Of a stretch of 10,044 nt of DNA, positions 5,188 through 10,044 are shown piece by piece. The stretch spans positions 1 through 10,044 of the forward strand of contig CAZJDM010000155.1 of NCBI GenBank assembly GCA_964544765.1. The letters are read 5' to 3'. Both the position numbers and the translations under genes were made by a program. Under the pieces are notes generated by a model, which saw nothing but the letters and a program-made list of their open reading frames with translations, searched no databases and was not told the DNA's origin. Position 1 is the first letter of the stretch. Each line of letters begins with the position of its first letter. This stretch comes from CAZJDM01 sp964544765. Lineage in GTDB: Bacteria; Bdellovibrionota_B; Oligoflexia; CAYFLR01.

Positions 5188-8160
5188 TTAAACATTTGAA
5201 CGCTCGGTATTTCCCCAAGTATGAAAACTTTCAATTGCGGCTTCAACTCGGGTTAAATAACCAGCGTCAGCTCCATGACCATCAAATTGTAGGGCAAGAT
5301 AAGGTTTCCCTTCACGCCCCATAATGTTTTTAAAATAAGTTAATAAGTAAGCATCTGGCCCACACATAAAATTACTAAAATATACACCAAAAAGACGGGG
5401 GTGATTGGCAATATAATCTGCGCATGCTAGTATTTTTTGACCGTAATGCCAGTACATATTGCTATATTCTGGAAGAATTTTTTGTGGTTGAATTGGTAAC
5501 ATATTCATATATAGAACATCGTAACCTTTTTCAGCAATTTTTTTGGGGAGGTCCAGGGTAAGACCCGGATCGATTGTATTATATGGGCGACCAATACATA
5601 CAATACCAATTTGATCTTCTTCTTCCAATTTACTCAGGGATTTTTTCCCTAAATCAAGACAATTCGATTCGAATTCTTTCTGCGCTTTTTGGGCAGCGCG
5701 GAATGCTTTACGTATTTTACGTTTATTGGTTTTCAAGGGCTTATTTAATGAGATAGTTAATTGTTTCAGTGTTTCTTCTTCAGGTTGGTTTAAATCAACA
5801 ATTGGGGATAACATTTTATCATTTAGATTAAATTCTTCGATTGATTTAAGCACTCCTGGGTGAGATTGCACATAGCAACAAAAATGAGATTCAGAAAATC
5901 CTTTGACCCGTTTTTCGCGTAACATGTGAGGAACAAAAAGAAAATCTAAGTTGTTTTTTTGTAATAATGACATTGTATGTCCATGACTCATGACCACAGG
6001 GGCGCAGTATTCTGCTGTGGTAATTTCTAAACCATGACGAAAAACTTTATCTGATGAACGTGAAGAAAGAACTAAATTACATTCCAATTCAGAAAAGAAA
6101 GCTCTCCAAAAAGGATAATATCCATAAGTACTAAGACTACGTAATAAGCCTATATTGGGTCCTTTGGTGGTTTTAAATGGTTGACGACCAGCTCCACTCC
6201 ATTTGGTCTCCATCTGTTTCCAAGCAGTGTAGGTCTCAGTTTTCTTTACCTTTACTTTATTGGAAGTATAGTCTCGACCACATTTTAACCCCCAGGCCAC
6301 TGTGTCATTTCCTGCTTGGATAATTTTTAAGTTGCATTTATTATGGCACAATTCACATATTTCATTGTTTATTATGATATTTTCGTTAGCAAATCCTAAT
6401 CCTTTGAAATGGTTTTTTATATCAGACGGTGAAACCCTTTCGCGTACTAATAAGCACATTCCCAAAGCCCCTGTGATATGGCAAAAAGAGCTAACTTGAA
6501 TAGGTCGTCCTAGTTCAACTTCAAAGGCAGCAACTAAGGCTTTATTGCGGGCAGTTGCTCCTTGAAAGTATATATGATCGCCAATATGTAACCCTCCTAC
6601 AACCTTGTTTAGGTAATTATCGCGAACAGAATGTAGTACAGAAGCGGCAATTTGTTCTTTTTTCCATCTCTTAGAAATTAAAATATCTAAATCGCGTTCC
6701 ATATAAACTGTACATCGATCTGAGGTGGTAGGACAAGGTACTCCCATTGCTCGATCAGCATATTCGGTTAACGGTATATTAAGTTTGATAGCTTGTTCGG
6801 CTATAAAACTTCCTGTTCCTGCGGCACATACATAATTCATGACAGAATTATAAACCATTCCATTTTGCAGTTGAGTAAATTTGGCGTCTTGTCCACCTAA
6901 TTCAATGATAGTATCAACCTTTGGGTCAATGAAAGTTGCTGCTTTGGCATGAGCGGTGATTTCGTTCATCGACATATGAGCTTTTACTACCGAAGCTATC
7001 ATTTTCCGGCCTGATCCGGTGGTACCGACTCCTTGTATATCAAGAGAGAAATTTCCTCGTGTTTCCATCTCACTAAAAGCTTTGAAAACCAACTGAGTAG
7101 CTTTTATAGGATTTCCCGCTGTTTCACGATAAACCCAACCAACAACTTTTTGGTCATTGTCCATGATAGCGGCTTTGGTTGATGTAGATCCAATATCAAT
7201 TCCTAAAGTAACGACTATATTTCCTGTTCTTTGGTTTATGATTGCTATTTCGCTTTTATCTTCATTAGTCCAGTGATCAAAAGTTTTAAAATCAGGGTAT
7301 TTTGATAATTTTAGTTCTAAAGGGGATCGTAAGTAGGAATTATTTTTTTCTTGTGATACTTCAGGTTTTTTACAGGATTGGATATCGATTGGATTATCGA
7401 GATTGGTATTTAAAGCAGTTAGCGCCGCTCCATAAGCTCCGATTATTTCAGGGCGTTTTGGGACAATTGTTTCTATTCCCAGTTTTTCTTTGATTGACTT
7501 GACCACTACATTATTATTAGCAACTCCTCCAATAATTGCTGTAGTACCATCAAGTCCATGGCCGCCCAGCAAACCATCCACTGTGCTATGTCCAAGACCA
7601 CGGCATAATCCAGCAGAAATAGCTTCTACCGAGTATCCTTCTTGTTGTAAATGAATCATATCACTTTTGGCAAAAACAGCGCATCTGGTAGCAACACTGG
7701 GAGGTAGTGCTTTGTATGTTAAAGCTTTATCAGCTAGTTCTGAGGGGTGAATTTTTAATCTCATTGCTTGTTGGTCAAGGAAGGCTCCGGTACCAGAAGC
7801 ACATGCGGAATTAATGGTTGATCTTCTATAATTGCCTTCGTTATCTAACTGAGCTAAGCTAAAAGATCCTCCGCCAATATAAATAATGTTACGTACTTCA
7901 GGATAGGTTATTTTTACTCCTTCAATGCCCGCAACTAGTGGGTCAATATACTTGCCACTCAGAGGAATGTTTTGTCCAGACGAACCAGTTTTTACTAATC
8001 CTTTAATTTTATCAAGTGGTATGTCTTCAAGTATATCCTTTAGACAGCTAAGGGGCTCTCCCTGATGTCGAACATAGAGATCTTTAACTAAGTTACTTTT
8101 GTTGTCGATTTGAGCCAAGCTGATAAAATGACTCCCAATATCTACTCCTAAGTAATACAC
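5188..8160 (-). CDS. Double-repeat BcrAD/BadFG acyl-CoA dehydratase activase with DUF2229 / HgdB-like regions
   Basis: A 990-residue ATP-dependent activase. ASKHA repeat 1 spans about 1-250: DIGS at 7-10, C120 in SACASGTGAF, C160 in TRCAVFAKSDMIHLQQEG. Repeat 2 spans about 316-575: DIGSTSTKAAI at 322-332, LGGQDAKFTQL at 421-431, C445 in YVCAAGTGSF, C483 in DRCTVYMERD. In HgdC-type homodimers one such cysteine pair per subunit holds a shared [4Fe-4S] cluster; here both pairs are on one chain. A cysteine group follows (C602, C605, C609, C627), then a DUF2229-like region from about 668 (GLLRSLSTYGYYPFWRAFF) and an HgdB-like end (FSNFMCGPDAYLL at 928-940; DGHGADAGYLTRVEAAIES at 960-978). By family, ATP hydrolysis drives transfer of a low-potential electron to a radical enzyme. 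Repeat 1 has IGGGSFSLAQL where repeat 2 has LGGQDAKFTQL and may not hydrolyse ATP. The start is GTG with AGGAG 7 nt upstream. The partner is probably the 405-residue protein; the substrate is unknown. Confidence 0.93.
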   Translation of the reverse strand: MYYLGVDIGSHFISLAQIDNKSNLVKDLYVRHQGEPLSCLKDILEDIPLDKIKGLVKTGSSGQNIPLSGKYIDPLVAGIEGVKITYPEVRNIIYIGGGSFSLAQLDNEGNYRRSTINSACASGTGAFLDQQAMRLKIHPSELADKALTYKALPPSVATRCAVFAKSDMIHLQQEGYSVEAISAGLCRGLGHSTVDGLLGGHGLDGTTAIIGGVANNNVVVKSIKEKLGIETIVPKRPEIIGAYGAALTALNTNLDNPIDIQSCKKPEVSQEKNNSYLRSPLELKLSKYPDFKTFDHWTNEDKSEIAIINQRTGNIVVTLGIDIGSTSTKAAIMDNDQKVVGWVYRETAGNPIKATQLVFKAFSEMETRGNFSLDIQGVGTTGSGRKMIASVVKAHMSMNEITAHAKAATFIDPKVDTIIELGGQDAKFTQLQNGMVYNSVMNYVCAAGTGSFIAEQAIKLNIPLTEYADRAMGVPCPTTSDRCTVYMERDLDILISKRWKKEQIAASVLHSVRDNYLNKVVGGLHIGDHIYFQGATARNKALVAAFEVELGRPIQVSSFCHITGALGMCLLVRERVSPSDIKNHFKGLGFANENIIINNEICELCHNKCNLKIIQAGNDTVAWGLKCGRDYTSNKVKVKKTETYTAWKQMETKWSGAGRQPFKTTKGPNIGLLRSLSTYGYYPFWRAFFSELECNLVLSSRSSDKVFRHGLEITTAEYCAPVVMSHGHTMSLLQKNNLDFLFVPHMLREKRVKGFSESHFCCYVQSHPGVLKSIEEFNLNDKMLSPIVDLNQPEEETLKQLTISLNKPLKTNKRKIRKAFRAAQKAQKEFESNCLDLGKKSLSKLEEEDQIGIVCIGRPYNTIDPGLTLDLPKKIAEKGYDVLYMNMLPIQPQKILPEYSNMYWHYGQKILACADYIANHPRLFGVYFSNFMCGPDAYLLTYFKNIMGREGKPYLALQFDGHGADAGYLTRVEAAIESFHTWGNTERSNV

Positions 8161-8172
8161 TAATTTACTCCT
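8158..8172 (-). promoter_or_regulatory. Ribosome binding site and GTG start of the activase
   Basis: On the minus strand AGGAG (8172-8168), a 7-nt spacer and GTG (8160-8158) form an ideal start. The nearest upstream in-frame-looking ATG codes for a short peptide ending before AGGAG, so GTG is preferred. Confidence 0.8.
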
Positions 8173-8264
8173 AAATTGATGTCATTGTTATTTTTAAGAA
8201 AACCATATTACTAAACCTTGACCATCTTTTAAACACAAAATTTAATATATTAACGCCATATTAA

Positions 8265-8297
8265 AAAAAAATAAAAATTTGTTCCTCAATAGAGGAA
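8265..8297 (-). terminator. Terminator-like hairpin with T tract in the activase leader (possible attenuator)
   Basis: Read on the minus strand, TTCCTC-TATT-GAGGAA (8297-8282) is a perfect 6-bp stem with a 4-nt loop. It is followed by CAAATTTTTATTTTTTTT, a T-rich run interrupted by single bases. It lies about 105 nt upstream of the activase GTG and downstream of the candidate promoter, so it could stop transcripts early under some condition. On the plus strand it is followed by AAAAAGG, so it would not terminate that way. No antiterminator partner or known riboswitch motif was recognised. Confidence 0.4.
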
Positions 8298-8314
8298 AAA
8301 GGATTTTCGATTGA

Positions 8315-8350
8315 TGTTAAGTTCGAGATTTTAAATCTCTTAAATTAACA
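8315..8350. repeat. Nested inverted repeat, possible operator
   Basis: A perfect inner dyad GAGATTT-T-AAATCTC (8325-8339) sits inside outer arms TGTTAA (8315-8320) and TTAACA (8345-8350). The spacers between inner and outer arms are 4 and 5 nt. Related AGATT/AATCT arms recur at 8386-8397. It could be a regulator binding site between the divergent operons or an RNA hairpin in the activase leader. Confidence 0.5.
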
Positions 8351-8358
8351 TGTATTAT

Positions 8359-8383
8359 GGTTTAAATTTCTCAATCTTAAACC
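8359..8383. repeat. Inverted repeat GGTTTAA / TTAAACC
   Basis: Seven-base perfect arms (8359-8365 and 8377-8383) are separated by 11 nt. It lies in the presumed activase leader. Function is unknown; in DNA this AT-rich, short dyads arise easily by chance. Confidence 0.4.
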
Positions 8384-8423
8384 CTAGATTAAAATCTTGC
8401 AAACCAAAGTTTTATTCCATATA

Positions 8424-8452
8424 TATAAAAGATCTGTGTTGTCTTCTGTCAA
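8424..8452 (-). promoter_or_regulatory. Candidate promoter for the activase unit
   Basis: On the minus strand a consensus -35 TTGACA (8452-8447) precedes the AT-rich stretch TTTTATATATATGG at 16-21 nt. No single -10 hexamer stands out: TTTATA fits the 17-bp spacing poorly and TATATA needs 19 bp. If it is used, the leader is about 250 nt and contains the dyads and the terminator-like hairpin. Confidence 0.35.
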
Positions 8453-8548
8453 CTATAAAGTTAAGAATTAATCTATGTAAAATTAAGTAGAAGATTATAA
8501 GTAATTAGTATTAATTAAGTTTTAAGCTAAGTTGATATCAAGCAAAAT

Positions 8549-9754
8549 ATGACTATTTTATATTTAGAACCATTTTCAGGAATAAGCGGTGATATGCTGT
8601 TAGGAGCCTTATCTTGTTTGACTGACGAGGATGATATCATTTTATCCCTACCTTCTTTGTTGAACCTTCCAAATTGTGAAGTACAAATATCTAGAATGAA
8701 AAAATGCGGTATTGCCTGTAGAAAAATAGACATTATCCCAGGTGATAATCAACATTTTCGAAATTTAGGAAGTATTAATAAAATGTTAGACGGTGCTAAA
8801 TTAGACGAAACAGTCAGAAATTTAGCCAAAAAAGCTTTTAATATTTTAGGTGAGGCAGAGTCAGCTATTCATCAGGTTCCGTTAGAAGAAGTTCATTTTC
8901 ACGAAGTTGGAGCGGTTGATACCATTTTAGATATTGTTGGTTGTGCAGTACTTTTTAGCCGGTTAAATATTGAAAAAGTATATTCATTACCTATTTGTAC
9001 CGGAACAGGAACTGTCTCGTGTGCTCATGGTATTCAACCCGTACCAGCTCCAGCTACGGCCCTTTTATTGAAAGATATGCCCATATATACTGGGAACATA
9101 CATGCGGAATTAACTACTCCTACAGGAGCTGCTCTTTTAAAAGTTCTGGAACCTTCGTTTTTACAACCAAAGTTAAATTTAACTAAAATTGGATATGGAG
9201 CAGGAAGCAAAGATTTTGAACACCCCAATGTATTGCGTGTCAGCTTAGGAGATATATGGATGTCCAATGATAATATTTCTTCCGAAATAAAATCTTCATA
9301 TCAAGAGGAACTAATTTGGATCATTCAATGCAATATTGATGATATGCCGGGTCAACAATTGGGAAATCATTTTCAGCAACAACTCTTAAGTAACGGTGCT
9401 TTGGATATTTCCATTATCCATACAACGATGAAAAAAGGCAGACCCGGATTGACTCTAGAAATTCTTTGTATGAAAGAGCATTTGAATGATTTAATAGATC
9501 TCCTACTTTTACAGACAACTACTTTAGGGGTTCGATATTTCTCAGCTTTTCGTAGTATACTTCCTCGTGAAATAAAATCAATTGATACTACTTGGGGTCC
9601 TGTTAAGATGAAATGTGCTACTCTACCAGATGGACAAATCAAATGGAATCCGGAATTTGAAGATTGTCAGAGATGTGCCAGTAATAATAATATAAGTATA
9701 AATCGGGTTATCAAAGAAGTTAATAAGAATTTCATGGAAGGAGAGGTTCTTTGA
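8549..9754 (+). CDS. larC: LarC, nickel-pincer cofactor nickel insertase (cyclometallase)
   Basis: A 401-residue LarC, at normal full length. By family it inserts nickel, using CTP, into the pyridinium dithio-acid mononucleotide to finish the nickel-pincer nucleotide cofactor of lactate racemase and other LarA homologues; it is cytoplasmic. Hallmarks are EPFSGISGDMLLGAL (7-21), VHFHEVGAVDTILDIVG (115-131), SCAHGIQPVPAPAT (157-170), ELTTPTGAALL (187-197), CNIDDMPGQQLG (261-272), MKKGRPGLTLEILC (294-307), TTTLGVRY (323-330) and the C-terminal PEFEDCQRCA (368-377). The open frame is continuous, unlike Lactiplantibacillus plantarum, where larC1/larC2 are joined by a programmed frameshift. The ATG has no clear Shine-Dalgarno sequence, but the SGISGDM motif fixes the start close to this point. 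It is transcribed away from the activase and overlaps larE by 4 bp. No larA or larB is in the window. Confidence 0.96.
   Translation: MTILYLEPFSGISGDMLLGALSCLTDEDDIILSLPSLLNLPNCEVQISRMKKCGIACRKIDIIPGDNQHFRNLGSINKMLDGAKLDETVRNLAKKAFNILGEAESAIHQVPLEEVHFHEVGAVDTILDIVGCAVLFSRLNIEKVYSLPICTGTGTVSCAHGIQPVPAPATALLLKDMPIYTGNIHAELTTPTGAALLKVLEPSFLQPKLNLTKIGYGAGSKDFEHPNVLRVSLGDIWMSNDNISSEIKSSYQEELIWIIQCNIDDMPGQQLGNHFQQQLLSNGALDISIIHTTMKKGRPGLTLEILCMKEHLNDLIDLLLLQTTTLGVRYFSAFRSILPREIKSIDTTWGPVKMKCATLPDGQIKWNPEFEDCQRCASNNNISINRVIKEVNKNFMEGEVL
9738..9753 (+). promoter_or_regulatory. Ribosome binding site and TTG start of larE, inside the end of larC
   Basis: AAGGAG (9738-9743) with a 7-nt spacer leads to TTG (9751-9753), whose bases overlap the larC stop as TTGA. 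The alternative ATG at 9766 lacks comparable spacing, so TTG is preferred. Confidence 0.75.
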
Positions 9755-10011
9755 AAGATATTAATATGTTACTTGATCGTTTGTATAAATGGTTTGAAAA
9801 TATTGATAATGCAATTATCGCGTACTCTGGTGGTGTTGACAGTACTTTGGTTGCTTATCTCGCTCGCCAGAGATTAGGTGCCGATGGATGTTTAGCGGTG
9901 ATATCTGAGTCAAGTAGTCTTAAACGTTCTGATCTAAAACAGGCCAAATTATTTTGTCATCATCATGACATTCCAATAAAGGTAATTGAAACGGGTTCTC
10001 TCCTAATATAA
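9751..10011 (+). pseudogene. larE: LarE (sacrificial sulfur transferase), N-terminal fragment closing prematurely
   Basis: The 86 residues match the start of LarE, a PP-loop enzyme of about 270 residues that adenylates the cofactor precursor and, in the characterised type, gives up the sulfur of a conserved cysteine. The ATP-binding PP-loop SGGVDS is at 26-31, followed by family-like AVISESSSLKRSDLKQAKLF (49-68) and the strand end IKVIET (76-81). LarE proteins normally continue here with a stretch leading to a cysteine-containing RCxxCK-like segment. Instead the frame reads GSLLI and stops at TAA (10009-10011). Neither other forward frame in the last 33 bases restores the expected sequence. 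The gene is therefore truncated, frameshifted, interrupted by inserted DNA beginning near 9990-10000, or affected by a sequence error. The short product would lack most of the ATPase domain and all of the sulfur-transfer half. Assignment to LarE rests on the PP-loop plus the larC overlap; other PP-loop ATPases are less likely. Confidence 0.8.
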
Positions 10012-10044
10012 TGTTTGCATTTTGTTTATAAATTCCGTATTTTA
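10012..10044 (+). other. Unassigned tail after the premature larE stop
   Basis: These 33 AT-rich bases should encode the next part of LarE but do not in any forward frame that can be checked. They could be degenerate larE or the edge of an inserted element. No inverted-repeat partner or target duplication can be assessed because the window ends. Confidence 0.4.

Larger units (their letters stand above)
8161..8548. other. 388-bp divergent AT-rich intergenic region between the activase and larC
   Basis: No convincing gene is present; only very short open frames occur. The region must hold the divergent promoters for the activase unit (leftward) and larC (rightward). It contains a terminator-like hairpin (8265-8297), two larger dyads (8315-8350 and 8359-8383), a 12-bp perfect palindrome TTAATATATTAA (8242-8253) and a TTGACA hexamer on the minus strand (8452-8447). 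No convincing -35/-10 pair was found for larC, and no clear Shine-Dalgarno sequence precedes its ATG. Confidence 0.8.

Noticed and set aside
3907..8160. ATP-dependent benzoyl-CoA reductase (bcrABCD / badDEFG)
   Set aside because: The activase repeats resemble BcrA/D, but there are no BcrB or BcrC catalytic subunits, and the DUF2229-containing architecture belongs to a different group of activases.
8161..8452. T-box or other known riboswitch upstream of the activase
   Set aside because: The T-box AGGGTGGNACCGCG sequence and other familiar riboswitch cores were not found. Only generic dyads and a terminator-like hairpin are present.
8161..8548. CRISPR, tRNA or small-protein gene in the intergenic region
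   Set aside because: There are no regularly spaced repeats, no tRNA-like TTCGA arm with a matching acceptor stem, and the open frames are only a few codons long.
8527..9642. Open frames overlapping larC in other frames (8527-8733, 8995-9186, 9034-9267, 9373-9642)
   Set aside because: They overlap conserved LarC coding sequence and have no recognisable protein features.
9990..10044. Insertion sequence end inside larE
   Set aside because: An abrupt loss of homology is seen, but with only about 50 bases remaining no terminal inverted repeat, target duplication or transposase can be shown, so it is not called as a mobile element.

Overview
The window is AT-rich DNA (low-to-mid 30s % GC by eye), densely coding, with strong AGGAG-type ribosome binding sites, GTG and TTG starts, and oxygen-sensitive enzyme families: an ATP-driven CoA-type activase, a molybdenum hydroxylase and nickel-pincer cofactor genes. 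This points to an anaerobic, low-GC bacterium, most likely a Clostridia- or Negativicutes-type Firmicute. That placement is inference, since no rRNA or other marker gene is present.

Layout. (1) Positions 1-3709, minus strand: a tightly packed four-gene operon reading leftward. It encodes a class III (CaiB/BaiF) CoA-transferase, then the FAD, [2Fe-2S] and molybdopterin subunits of a xanthine-dehydrogenase-family hydroxylase. The last gene runs off the left edge. The genes overlap or lie within 3 nt of each other. A good promoter and a pair of 21-bp-spaced direct repeats lie upstream (3740-3828). (2) Positions 3907-8160, minus strand: a two-gene unit. The 990-residue protein carries two BcrAD/BadFG-type ASKHA ATPase repeats, a cysteine cluster and DUF2229/HgdB-like regions. 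The 405-residue HgdB-like protein corresponds to what is the C-terminal part of a single very large activase in many anaerobes. (3) Positions 8161-8548: a 388-bp, very AT-rich divergent intergenic region with several dyads, a terminator-like hairpin in the minus-strand leader and a candidate promoter. (4) Positions 8549-10011, plus strand: larC, overlapping by 4 bp the beginning of larE. The larE frame closes after 86 codons, before the catalytic half of the protein.

How the genes may work together (inference). The CoA-transferase and the Mo hydroxylase are probably one catabolic module: an acid is converted to its CoA thioester and then hydroxylated or dehydroxylated. The activase pair is an ATP-dependent low-potential electron donor, or donor plus acceptor, of the 2-hydroxyacyl-CoA dehydratase / benzoyl-CoA reductase superfamily. 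LarC and LarE make the nickel-pincer cofactor used by LarA-family 2-hydroxyacid racemases and epimerases. A 2-hydroxyacid route (racemisation, CoA transfer, radical dehydration) would link three of the four modules. However, no racemase and no classical dehydratase A/B pair is visible here, so this remains a hypothesis.
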